64,000 nt of DNA from Actinocorallia populi (GTDB taxonomy: Bacteria > Actinomycetota > Actinomycetes > Streptosporangiales > Streptosporangiaceae), in contig NZ_PVZV01000004.1 of assembly GCF_002995495.1 (NCBI RefSeq), positions 434,001-498,000 on the forward strand. The letters are read 5' to 3'. This document shows, in pieces, positions 25,296 to 33,543 of this stretch (within the stretch, counting starts at the first letter, position 1; each line of letters begins with the position of its first letter). A model generated the notes under the pieces. It was not told the DNA's origin and made no database searches. It was given only the letters and a program-made list of their open reading frames with translations. A program made the position numbers and the translations under genes.

Positions 25296-25325
25296 GCCCG
25301 GGCCGCCTCCGGCCGCGGCCCGGGC
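25296..25325 (+). terminator. Terminator hairpin after rhaEW
   Basis: Seen: 11-bp perfect inverted repeat (GCCCGGGCCGC at 25296-25306, 8-nt loop, GCGGCCCGGGC at 25315-25325) starting 9 nt after the stop. No T-run, as is common here. Suggests the glycosidase gene downstream is a separate or attenuated unit. Confidence 0.65.
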
Positions 25326-25437
25326 GCGCTCCACCGGCCGGTCCGCCCCGGCCGTTCCAGGCCGTCCCGGACGGCGGCGTTCTCGGGGGACGCCGCCGCT
25401 CCTTTCTCACCCTGCCTTCGTGAAACCGAGGTTCGGC

Positions 25438-28413
25438 ATGCCCGAAAACAGCCCCGTCTTCTCCCGACGTCGCTTCCTTCAGACCGCCGCCGTGGCCGGC
25501 ACCGCCGTCGCCGTCGCGGGTGGTCCCGGCGGTACGCCCGCCGCGCTGGCCGACGCCGGTTCCACCGATTTCCCCGCACTCCCCGCCTCGGTACGGCCCT
25601 GGTTCCGCTGGTGGTGGCCGGACGGCCTCGTCGACCCGGCCGAGATCGCCCGCGAGATCGACCAGATCGCCGACGCCGGGTTCGGCGGTGCGGAGATCGC
25701 CGCGGTCCACCACAGCATCAAGGACAAGTCGGTGCTCGACCCGGCCGGACACGGCTGGGGGAGCGCCCCCTGGATCGCCGGTGTGGAAGCCGCGTTGGAG
25801 CGTGCCAACAGGCGCGGCATCGGCATCGACCTGACGCTCGGCCCGGCCTGGCCTTCCGCCACCCCGACGATCACGCCCGACAGCGCGGCGGCCTGCAAGG
25901 AGCTGGCGTACGGCGCGGTCAAGGTCGCCGCCGGGACCGAGTACACCGGCCCCGTGCCGCCGCCCCTCGTCGCCGCCCACGGCGACGTCGAGGAGAAGCT
26001 CCGGTACGTGCACGCGATGCGCGTCAACGCCGCGAACAACACGCGCAAGGAGGTCGGACTCGAGCCCGCCTCCCACGTCGCCCTGTTCGATGCCGTCGCC
26101 GACGGGCAGATCTCCTGGACCGCGCCCGCCGACGGCGACTGGTACCTGTTCGCCTACTGGGAGCGCGGTTCGGGCCAGCAACCGGAGTCCGGCCCGCACA
26201 CCGCCCCCGAGTCCTACGTCGTCGACCACTTCAGCGCCGAGGGCACCCGCGCCGTCATCGACTTCTGGGAGGAGTCGGTCCTGACCAGGGAGCTGCGCAG
26301 GCTGCTCAAGCGCAACGGCGGCGCGCTGTTCGAGGACTCCTTCGAGCTGGAGACCGACGCCCTGCAGTGGACGCCGAAGATCGACGAGGAGTTCGAGAAG
26401 CGGCGCGGCTACGCGCTGTGGCCCGTCCTGCCGGCGATCCTGCTGAACAACGAGAACACCGTCTTCGCCTTCGACGCCGTGCTCAGCCGCGAGGTCCGGC
26501 ACGACTACTGGGAGACCGTGGCGAACCTGTTCGACGAGCGGCACTTCCGGCCGCTGCGCGACTGGGCGCACCGGCTCGGCATGAAGCTGCGCGCCCAGCC
26601 TTACGGGCTGAACACCGACGCCATCGCCTCGTCCGCGATCCTGGACGTCACCGAGGGCGAGTCGCTGGGCTTCAAGAACCTCGACGACTACCGGGCGCTG
26701 GCCGGCGGGCGCGACATGGGCGGCCACCTCGTCATGTCGTCCGAGACCGGCGCCTACCAGGGCGGCGCCTACGCCACCACCTGGAAGAAGATCATCCGGA
26801 CGATGTCCGGCGCGTACGCGGCGGGCCTGAACCAGACGGTGTTCCACGGCTTCTCCTACGCCACCGCGCCCGGCGTGCAGTGGCCCGGCTTCGCGGCGTT
26901 CACGCCCTACGACGGCAAGGTCGGCTTCTCCGAGTCGTGGGGGCCGCGCCAGCCCAGCTGGACCCACATCAACGATATCTCCGACTACTTCGCGCGGATC
27001 CACGCCGTCACCCAGGCCGGCTCCATGCGCGCCGACATCGCCGTCTTCCGGCAGACCGGCTACTCCAAGACCGGTATCGGCGTCGGCTGGCTGACCTCGA
27101 ACGGCGTCCCGCTCGGCTGGACCCACCAGATGATCAGCGCGCCCCTGCTCGACCTGCCGTCCGCGCGGGTCCGCGGCGGGCGGCTGGCTCCCGACGGCCC
27201 GGCCTACAAGGCGGTCGTCATCGAGGGCGACCGGTTCTACGGACGCGCCGCCACCCTTCCGCTGGACGTGGCGCGGAAGTTCCTCTCCTACGCCAAGGCG
27301 GGCCTGCCGATCGTCTTCGTCGGCGAGTGGTCCGCCGCGACCATCCCCGGCAAGGCCGTCGGGAACGAGAACGAGCGGCTCAGGGCGGTTCTCACCGAGC
27401 TGTTCGCGCACCCGAAGGCACGCGTCGTCACGACCGAGGCGGAACTGCCCGCCGCGCTGGCCGACCTCGGCGTCACACCCGACGCCCGGTACGCCGCGGC
27501 CTCGACGCTGCTCAACGCCCACCGCGTCGACAAGGGCATGGACCTGTACTACCTGTCCAACGGCAAGCACGCCGAGAGCAGCAAGGGCGTCGTCGCCATC
27601 GACCACGAGGTGACGTTCACCCGCAGCGGCCGCGACCGCGTCCCGTACCTCCTGAACCTGTGGAGCGGCGAGGTCGAGCGCATCGCCCGCTACACCGAGA
27701 ACGGCGACGACGTGACCGTCCGGGTGGCCTTGCAGGTCAACCAGACCTGCGCGGTCATCCTGGCGCGCAGGGCCTGGCTGCGGGAGGCGAGCACCGGCCT
27801 GCACGCGGTGTCCACCACGGCCGACTCCGTCCACTACCGGGGGAGCCGCCGCCTGCAGATCCGCGCCAAGGCCCCCGGCACCTACACCACGGCCCTCTCG
27901 GACGGGCGGACCGTGGCCACGGAGGTCGAGGCGGTGCCCGCGGTCATCACCCCCGCGGCCTGGACCGTGACGGCCGATTCCTGGCTGCCCGGCGCGACCC
28001 CCGTGGAGACGGTGAAGGAGAAGGTGACCGCGGAGCTGACCACCCTGGCCCCCTGGTCGACCATCCCGGCCCTCCAGGACGTCTCGGGCGTCGGCCGCTA
28101 CACCACCACCTTCGCCCTCGACGCCTCCTGGACCGACGACAACGGCGCCTACCTGGAGCTCGGCGAGGTCTTCGACACCGTACGGGTCACCCTCAACGGC
28201 AAGGCGCTGCCGCCGGCCGACCTCATCAACCCGGTCCTCGACCTGGACGGTCACCTCAAGAAGGGCGTCAACACCCTGGTCGTCGAGGTCACCACGACCC
28301 TGAACAACCGCCTCCGCCTGTCCGATCCGGGCGTCTACGGCGCCAACCCCCGCCAGGCCTACGGCCTGACCGGTCCCGTTCGTATCGTCCCCTACACGAA
28401 GAAGAATCTCTGA
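25438..28413 (+). CDS. Tat-exported GH106-type alpha-L-rhamnosidase
   Basis: Seen: 991 aa from ATG at 25438. N-terminal twin-arginine signal SRRRFLQTAAVAGTAVAVAGG with cleavage near an ALADA site. The mature start PWFRWWWPDGLVDPAEIAREIDQIADAGFGGAEI is typical of GH106/related glycosyl hydrolases, followed by HGFSYATAPGVQWPGFAAFTPYDG and a C-terminal jelly-roll (residues 870-980, YTTTFALDASW...GAYLELGEVFDTVRVTLNGK). Role inferred: releases L-rhamnose from polysaccharide or glycoside outside the cell to feed the importer. Position at the end of the rhamnose operon supports the substrate. Confidence 0.82.
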   Translation: MPENSPVFSRRRFLQTAAVAGTAVAVAGGPGGTPAALADAGSTDFPALPASVRPWFRWWWPDGLVDPAEIAREIDQIADAGFGGAEIAAVHHSIKDKSVLDPAGHGWGSAPWIAGVEAALERANRRGIGIDLTLGPAWPSATPTITPDSAAACKELAYGAVKVAAGTEYTGPVPPPLVAAHGDVEEKLRYVHAMRVNAANNTRKEVGLEPASHVALFDAVADGQISWTAPADGDWYLFAYWERGSGQQPESGPHTAPESYVVDHFSAEGTRAVIDFWEESVLTRELRRLLKRNGGALFEDSFELETDALQWTPKIDEEFEKRRGYALWPVLPAILLNNENTVFAFDAVLSREVRHDYWETVANLFDERHFRPLRDWAHRLGMKLRAQPYGLNTDAIASSAILDVTEGESLGFKNLDDYRALAGGRDMGGHLVMSSETGAYQGGAYATTWKKIIRTMSGAYAAGLNQTVFHGFSYATAPGVQWPGFAAFTPYDGKVGFSESWGPRQPSWTHINDISDYFARIHAVTQAGSMRADIAVFRQTGYSKTGIGVGWLTSNGVPLGWTHQMISAPLLDLPSARVRGGRLAPDGPAYKAVVIEGDRFYGRAATLPLDVARKFLSYAKAGLPIVFVGEWSAATIPGKAVGNENERLRAVLTELFAHPKARVVTTEAELPAALADLGVTPDARYAAASTLLNAHRVDKGMDLYYLSNGKHAESSKGVVAIDHEVTFTRSGRDRVPYLLNLWSGEVERIARYTENGDDVTVRVALQVNQTCAVILARRAWLREASTGLHAVSTTADSVHYRGSRRLQIRAKAPGTYTTALSDGRTVATEVEAVPAVITPAAWTVTADSWLPGATPVETVKEKVTAELTTLAPWSTIPALQDVSGVGRYTTTFALDASWTDDNGAYLELGEVFDTVRVTLNGKALPPADLINPVLDLDGHLKKGVNTLVVEVTTTLNNRLRLSDPGVYGANPRQAYGLTGPVRIVPYTKKNL

Positions 28414-28439
28414 CGCTCTGCCAGCGGACTTCTGAGCCG

Positions 28440-28476
28440 GAAGAAGCGGGACGGAGGGGTGCCGTTCCGCTTCTTC
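28440..28476 (+). terminator. Terminator hairpin after the glycosidase gene
   Basis: Seen: GAAGAAGCGG (28440-28449) pairs with CCGCTTCTTC (28467-28476); inside it ACGG pairs with CCGT. Starts 27 nt after the stop, followed by TTCGGGTCGG. A good intrinsic terminator closing the rhamnose locus. Confidence 0.75.
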
Positions 28477-28498
28477 TTCGGGTCGGGGGCCGAAGAGC

Positions 28499-28529
28499 TT
28501 GACTTAAAGTTAAGTTAAAGTTTTAGCAT
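28499..28529 (+). promoter_or_regulatory. AT-rich repeated operator/promoter before the dehydrogenase gene
   Basis: Seen: TTGACT (28499-28504) and TAGCAT (28524-28529) flank TTAAAGTTAAGTTAAAGTT, in which TTAAAGTT occurs twice and the whole is an imperfect palindrome. The 19-nt spacer is long, typical of promoters that need an activator (MerR-like). No regulator gene is adjacent. Confidence 0.4.
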
Positions 28530-28587
28530 CTCCTGTGATCGACGAGCGGCCGTGGACGCGGCCGCCGCCGCTGAACGGGAGAACGAG

Positions 28588-29466
28588 ATGACTGTTGAGA
28601 ACACGCGGGACGTGGCGGTCCTGGGCCTCGGCGAGATGGGTGCCGCGATCGCGGGCGCGCTCCTGGCGGCAGGGCACCGGACCACGGTGTGGAACCGCAC
28701 TCCGGAGAAGGCCGAGGAGGCGGTGGCCGGGGGCGCGAGGCGGGCGGCGACGGTACCCGACGCCGTCGCCGCGGGTGAGGTGGTGTTCATCAGCGTCAAA
28801 GGCGCTGCCGCCGTCCGGAAGATCCTGGAGGAGGCGGGTGGCGCCCTCGCCGGTCGCACGGTGGTGAACCTGACGGACGGCACGTCCGCCGAGGCGAGGG
28901 AGACGGCCCGCCTCGCCGCCGGATCGGGCGCGGAGTACCTGCACGGCCAGATCATGACGATCGTCCCGGGCATCGGCCACCCGGAGGCCGTGGTGTTCTT
29001 CGGCGGAGAACAGGCCGTGTACGACCGCCACCGTCCGCTGCTCGACCTCCTGGGCGGAAAGGGGACCCTGGTGGCGGCCGACCCCGGAGTGCCGGTCCTT
29101 TACGGCATGTCCGTGCACGGCATCATGTGGGGTCTTCTGAACGGCTTCCTGCACGCCGCCGCCCTGCTGACGGACGAGGGCGTCGAGTTGAAGCGCTTCC
29201 TCGACCAAGCCGCCCCGTCCCTGGCGGCGCTCATGTCGTTCCTGCCGTCGATCGCCGACGAGGTCGAGCACTCCCGGCACGCCGCGGAGTACGGCGCCCT
29301 GCGCCACCACCACCCGTCCGTCGACGACCTCCTCCGCGAAAGCCGCGACCGGGGCGTCGACGACCGGCTCCCCGCCCACACCCTGTCCCTGGTCGCCCGG
29401 GCCCTCGCCGACGGCCACGCCGACGACAGCTACTCCCGCCTGGTCGACGCCTTCCGCACCCCCTGA
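28588..29466 (+). CDS. Imine-reductase-like NAD(P)-dependent dehydrogenase
   Basis: Seen: 292 aa from ATG at 28588 (GGGAG upstream). Rossmann loop VLGLGEMGAAIAGALLAAGHRTTVWNRTPEKA shows NADP preference (NRTPEK). C-terminal helical domain (SVHGIMWGLLNGFLHAAALL). This is the beta-hydroxyacid dehydrogenase/6PGDH superfamily; the DGTSAEARETARLA and QIMTIVPGIGHPEAVVFFGG segments are those of imine reductases. Substrate unknown. Single gene under the AT-rich operator. Confidence 0.75.
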   Translation: MTVENTRDVAVLGLGEMGAAIAGALLAAGHRTTVWNRTPEKAEEAVAGGARRAATVPDAVAAGEVVFISVKGAAAVRKILEEAGGALAGRTVVNLTDGTSAEARETARLAAGSGAEYLHGQIMTIVPGIGHPEAVVFFGGEQAVYDRHRPLLDLLGGKGTLVAADPGVPVLYGMSVHGIMWGLLNGFLHAAALLTDEGVELKRFLDQAAPSLAALMSFLPSIADEVEHSRHAAEYGALRHHHPSVDDLLRESRDRGVDDRLPAHTLSLVARALADGHADDSYSRLVDAFRTP

Positions 29467-29605
29467 CGCCTGGGCCGCCCGGCGCCTTTGGGCGGGCGTC
29501 CCGATCGGTCCGGCCGCGCCTCTCGTACGGCCGGATCCACGAGCCGTCGGGAGGGCCATCCGGGACGATCGCCGAAGGCGGCACGGGGCGCGTGGGAGCG
29601 GATCG

Positions 29606-30145
29606 TCAGTCGTCGGGGAAGGAGTAATACAGGTGGTCGGCGTAGAAGGAGGCGAAAGGCGTCGACCAATCCTTGCGGAGCTCCTCCAGCCAGGCCGTCT
29701 CCCGGCCGTCGAGGGCGGCCCGGGCCCGGGTGACGGCGATGTCGATCTCGACGTCGATCAGGCTCTGGGCGGCCGTCGCCAGATCCTCTTCGTTGATGCT
29801 GAAGATCTCGCCCGGCTCCAGCAGGAAGTGGCGGGACCGCTGCTTCTCCAGATGCAGGGCGGTGCGGGCGGCCAGGTCGTCGAAGCCCTCCCGGTCGTCG
29901 ACCTCCCCCTCGCCCACCAGGCGGAGCAGGGCGGTGAGAAGGTCGGCGCCCGCGGCGTAGTCGGCGGCCACGCAGATCCGGTGATTCCAGATCATCGACG
30001 GCACGACGGCCGGTTCGTGCCCGGCCAGGAGCAGATGGGCCAGCGGGATGCTCCAGTTGTGCTCGGAGACGCATCTGACCGGCCGGGGGACGCCCTGCTC
30101 CGTCGGCAGGGAGTCGGCCGCGTAAAGATAGGAACGATTCGCCAC
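29606..30145 (-). CDS. Conserved hypothetical protein (MANRSYLY family)
   Basis: Seen: 179 aa from GTG at 30145 (VANRSYLYAADSLP); another GTG two codons upstream is possible and neither has a clear ribosome site. The start is like a family of cytosolic proteins opening with MANRSYLY; middle residues LAHLLLAGHEPAVVPSMIW and an acidic C terminus ending YADHLYYSFPDD. No motif for catalysis. Next to a TetR gene on the same strand, 81 nt away. Function unknown. Confidence 0.6.
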   Translation of the reverse strand: MANRSYLYAADSLPTEQGVPRPVRCVSEHNWSIPLAHLLLAGHEPAVVPSMIWNHRICVAADYAAGADLLTALLRLVGEGEVDDREGFDDLAARTALHLEKQRSRHFLLEPGEIFSINEEDLATAAQSLIDVEIDIAVTRARAALDGRETAWLEELRKDWSTPFASFYADHLYYSFPDD

Positions 30146-30225
30146 GGACACGACTTTAGCCGGAAGATCACCCAAGCCGGTTGATCTTGTCGCGACCGTC
30201 CGGCGGGCGTCCGCACCGGGCGGCG

Positions 30226-30846
30226 TCAGGGCCGGGGCGGCGCCAGCATTCCCTCGACGACGCGGCGGACCTTGCCGACCGCGTCGTCGTCTCCCATGCG
30301 CAGGGCGGTGTTCGCCGCGCACAGCAGGGCGTCGATCTGGAAGGCGGCGAGCGGGGCGTCCAGGTCGGCGATCTCGCCCGCCGCCACGGCCTGGCGCAGC
30401 TCGCCCGCGAGGGTCTCGGTCCACTCCTGCTGGTCGCGGAACAGCGCGTCCCGGACCGGGCCGGGCCTGCTGTCGAAGCCCGCCAGGTTCGCGGCGCGGA
30501 AGCAGCCGCCGGCGAACAGCGGAGCCGTGGCGTACTCGACCCAGCGGTCGAGCAGCGCGCGCAGGCGGGCCGCACCGGGAGGCGCCGACCGGGCCGGGCG
30601 GATGACGGCGTCGATGAACATGCGCCGCGCGTGCTCGACGGCGGCCACCTGCAGCGCCTCCTTGGACTTGAAGAGGGTCTGGACACCGGCTTTGCTGACC
30701 CCGGCCTCGGCCGCGAGCCGTCCGAAGCTGATGTTCTCGAGCCCTTCGAGCGAGGCGAGGTCGACCGCGTGCCGCAGCACCAGCTCCCGTGTGCGGGCCC
30801 CGCGCAGAAGGCGCTTGTCGGTGGTACGGCCCACGGCACTCTCCAT
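30226..30846 (-). CDS. TetR-family regulator
   Basis: Seen: 206 aa from ATG at 30846. N-terminal HTH: TRELVLRHAVDLASLEGLENISFGRLAAEAGVSKAGVQTLFKSKEALQVAAVEHA, the TetR pattern. The C-terminal ligand domain (LRALLDRWVEYATAPLFAGGCFRAANLAGFDSRPGPVRD) resembles the TetR_C_16-type subgroup. Target unknown; could control itself, the downstream hypothetical gene, or the lasso cluster 200 bp away. Confidence 0.85.
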   Translation of the reverse strand: MESAVGRTTDKRLLRGARTRELVLRHAVDLASLEGLENISFGRLAAEAGVSKAGVQTLFKSKEALQVAAVEHARRMFIDAVIRPARSAPPGAARLRALLDRWVEYATAPLFAGGCFRAANLAGFDSRPGPVRDALFRDQQEWTETLAGELRQAVAAGEIADLDAPLAAFQIDALLCAANTALRMGDDDAVGKVRRVVEGMLAPPRP

Positions 30847-31047
30847 ACGGTCGACCGTATCCCGACCCGGAGACCTCGTCCGCCGCCCCATGCCGCACCG
30901 GCGCCGCCGTCACGGACCCGCGGGGACGGAGGCGACCCCCGGCCGGTACCCGTGGGCATCGGCCGGGGGCCGCTCGCCTGCGGTCTTCGCATCCGCGGAT
31001 TCGCCTGCACCACTTTCCCGTCCCGTACGGCGGCGGATCCGTGCCCT

Positions 31048-32859
31048 TCAATCGGGGAGAGCCAGGGATGCGGTGCTCTCGGAACCGGAGCCGGTCCATT
31101 CGGCGGCGAGCCCGCGGTAGTAGGAACTGGAGGCCATCAGGTCGTGGTGGGTGCCGGACGCGGTGACGGCGCCCTGGTCGAGCACGATGATCCGGGTGGC
31201 GGTGCGGATGGTGGTGAAGCGGTGCGCGATGACGATGAGGGAGCACTCGGCGGCGGCCTGATCGATCGTGCGGCGTAGCGCGGCCTCGTTCTCGGCGTCC
31301 AGGTGGGCGGTCGGTTCGTCGAGGAGCAGCAGGCGGGGGCGGGCCAGGAGGGCGCGGGCGATCGCGACCCGCTGACGCTCACCGCCGGACAGCGCCGCCC
31401 CGCGTTCGCCCACCGGAGTGTCCAGACCCAGCGGCAGCCGGGTGACCAGTCCGCTGAGATTGGCCAGCCCGATCACGCGTTCGAGATCGGCTCCGGCCGC
31501 CTCGGGGCGGGCGTAGAGGAGGTTGTCGCGGAGCGTGCCGTGCAGGATCGGGCAGTCCTGGTCGACCAGGCCGATCCCGGCCCGGTGGGCGGCGCGGTCC
31601 AGCCGGCGCAGGTCGGCGCCGTCCGCCAGGATCCGGCCGCGGCCGGGGTCGTAGAAGCGCTCGATCAGCGCGAAGACCGTCGACTTCCCGGCTCCGGACG
31701 GGCCGATCAGCGCGAGGTGCCCGCGGTCGGGAACCTGGAAGGACACCCCGCGCAGTACCGGCCGCTCCGGCTCGTAGCCGAACCACACGTCGCGGAACTC
31801 CAGTACCGGGGTGTTCTCGCACGCTGTCGGCGGCACCGCTGAGCCGCTCCCCTCGCGGGGCCAGGCGAGCACCTCGTTGATCCGGTGCACCGCGCCGGTC
31901 GCCTGCTGCAGGACGCTGGCCGCCTCGAAGACCGAGCCGAGCGGCCCGGCCAGGTACACCATGTACAGCAGGAAGGCGACGAGATCGGCGATCGACCCCG
32001 CACCGGACGCGACACGCATCCCGCCGATGAGCAGGACCAGCAGGAACGAGCCGTTGATCGCCAGATCACCGGCGGGCGCGACGGCCGCGTCGTACCGGGC
32101 CATCCGTACATTCGCGGTGTAGGCGTCGTGGGCCCGCCGCGCGATGCGCCCCGCCTCTCTGTCCTCGGCACGGCAGGCCCGTACGGTGCGGATCGCGCCC
32201 AGCGCCCGTTCGAGGTCGGCGGCCAGCTCACCGGTCGCGGTCTGGCCCGCCAGAGATGCCGCCCGGACCCTGCGCAGGGCGAGCCAGAGCACCGAGCAGG
32301 CGACGGCGACCGGTGCCGCGACCAACAGGAACAGGACCGGGTCCAGCCAGACCATCAGCGCCACGGCCCCGGCCAGCCCGAAACAGCCTGTCACCGCGTC
32401 GGTGAACCCGGTGGCGACCACCTGGCGCAGCGCGGTGGTGTCGGTGCCGGCCCGGGAGATCAGGTCACCGAGCCGGCGCCGGTCGTACACCGGCATCCGC
32501 AACCGCAGCAGCCGGTCGATCAGCCTGAGCCGGACGCCGAGCACCACCGCCTCACCGGCGCGCGCCAGGGCATACCGAACACCCCCCTCGGTCAGCGCCT
32601 GCGTGAGGCACAGCACGACCAGCGCCACCACGGCGCCCCACGCCACCGGGCCGGAGCCGGCACTCTCGATCACCCTCTTGACCAGCAGCGGCTGCACCAA
32701 CCCCAGTCCCGAGGCGGCCAGCGCCAGCGCCAGCGCGCCCCCGGCCGCCCCGCGCTGCCCGGCCAGCAGCCCCAGCATCTCGCGCAGTCCCACCCGACGG
32801 CCCTCGACCCTCCCGTCTTCGGCCCGATCGCCTCCGATGCCGCGCGGGTCACCGCTCAT
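31048..32859 (-). CDS. Lasso peptide ABC exporter (D protein)
   Basis: Seen: 603 aa from ATG at 32859, overlapping the B2 stop. Six membrane segments (residues 30-320) then an ABC domain: GPSGAGKST, LSGGERQRVAIARAL, LLLLDEPTAHLD, VIAHRFTTI. Half-transporter, acts as a homodimer. Last gene of the A-C-B1-B2-D cluster, so its job is export of and self-protection against the lasso peptide. Confidence 0.88.
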   Translation of the reverse strand: MSGDPRGIGGDRAEDGRVEGRRVGLREMLGLLAGQRGAAGGALALALAASGLGLVQPLLVKRVIESAGSGPVAWGAVVALVVLCLTQALTEGGVRYALARAGEAVVLGVRLRLIDRLLRLRMPVYDRRRLGDLISRAGTDTTALRQVVATGFTDAVTGCFGLAGAVALMVWLDPVLFLLVAAPVAVACSVLWLALRRVRAASLAGQTATGELAADLERALGAIRTVRACRAEDREAGRIARRAHDAYTANVRMARYDAAVAPAGDLAINGSFLLVLLIGGMRVASGAGSIADLVAFLLYMVYLAGPLGSVFEAASVLQQATGAVHRINEVLAWPREGSGSAVPPTACENTPVLEFRDVWFGYEPERPVLRGVSFQVPDRGHLALIGPSGAGKSTVFALIERFYDPGRGRILADGADLRRLDRAAHRAGIGLVDQDCPILHGTLRDNLLYARPEAAGADLERVIGLANLSGLVTRLPLGLDTPVGERGAALSGGERQRVAIARALLARPRLLLLDEPTAHLDAENEAALRRTIDQAAAECSLIVIAHRFTTIRTATRIIVLDQGAVTASGTHHDLMASSSYYRGLAAEWTGSGSESTASLALPD

Positions 32860-33277
32860 GGCGAGGGGGCACGGACAGCAGGGGGCTGAGGTAGCCGTCG
32901 GGCGTCCCTTCGCCGACCATCCGGCCGTCCGCCTCGACCCAGGCGTGCGCGCCGAACGGGGGCATCGTCCGGACGCCGACGCACCAGGTCGGCCAGGTGC
33001 CCGACATCCGGCACAGCAGGACGGTCGCCAACGACCGGGGAAGGCAGCCCTGCGGGCCGAGGCAGACGAGGCTGACCGCGAGCACGGCGTCACGCGCGGC
33101 CTTCGCCTGGTCGTGGGCGGCGGGCACGGCGCCCCGGCTCAGCAGTGCCAGGATCCACCGGATGCGGCGGGGCGGCAGCAGGGCCAGCAGGCGGGCCGAC
33201 ACCACGGCGCCGCGGGCGGCGATCCGGCGGCCCGCGGGGATGCCGGTGGGGCGGTGGAGCGCGCTGGGCGTCGTCAT
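32849..33277 (-). CDS. Lasso peptide leader peptidase (B2 protein)
   Basis: Seen: 142 aa. Transglutaminase-like triad: Cys in LGPQGCLPRSLAT, His and Asp in FGAHAWVEADG. Known: B2 proteases cut the precursor after the conserved Thr(-2)-X(-1), with the precursor delivered by B1. ATG overlaps the B1 stop (ATGA); the end overlaps the exporter start by 11 nt. Confidence 0.9.
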   Translation of the reverse strand: MTTPSALHRPTGIPAGRRIAARGAVVSARLLALLPPRRIRWILALLSRGAVPAAHDQAKAARDAVLAVSLVCLGPQGCLPRSLATVLLCRMSGTWPTWCVGVRTMPPFGAHAWVEADGRMVGEGTPDGYLSPLLSVPPRHER

Positions 33278-33531
33278 GAGATCACCAACCGGGCGGATCG
33301 GAGCTCCTCCAGCAGCGCGGTCACGTCCCGAAGCGCCCGCGGTTCTTCGACCTCGAACTCCTCGGCCAGCGCCGCGGCGGTCCGCTCCGGGCCGGCGCCG
33401 GCCAGCATCAGCCGGACGATGAGCGCTCCCGTGGGGTTGAGCTGCCAGTACTCTCCGCTGCGCTCGTCGAGCAGCACGGTGCCGTACGAGGTGTCCGCGG
33501 TGGACACCCCGGGACGCAGTCGCAGTCCCAA
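33274..33531 (-). CDS. Lasso peptide recognition element (B1, PqqD-like)
   Basis: Seen: 85 aa, a RiPP recognition element: LLDERSGEYWQLNPTGALIVRLML and a C-terminal helix. TTG start at 33531, supported by AAAGGAG 8 nt before it; no better in-frame start exists. It binds the leader's YxxPxLxxxGxF segment and hands the precursor to B2. It lies 12 nt after the C gene and is translationally coupled to B2. Confidence 0.9.
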   Translation of the reverse strand: MGLRLRPGVSTADTSYGTVLLDERSGEYWQLNPTGALIVRLMLAGAGPERTAAALAEEFEVEEPRALRDVTALLEELRSARLVIS

Positions 33532-33543
33532 CGGGTTCTCCTT

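Noticed and set aside
23071-28254. 1727-codon open frame on the minus strand through the rhamnose catabolic genes
   Set aside because: It lies antisense to two genes with clear family motifs; long antisense frames are usual at 70% GC with GC-rich third positions. Its product is low-complexity and fits no family.
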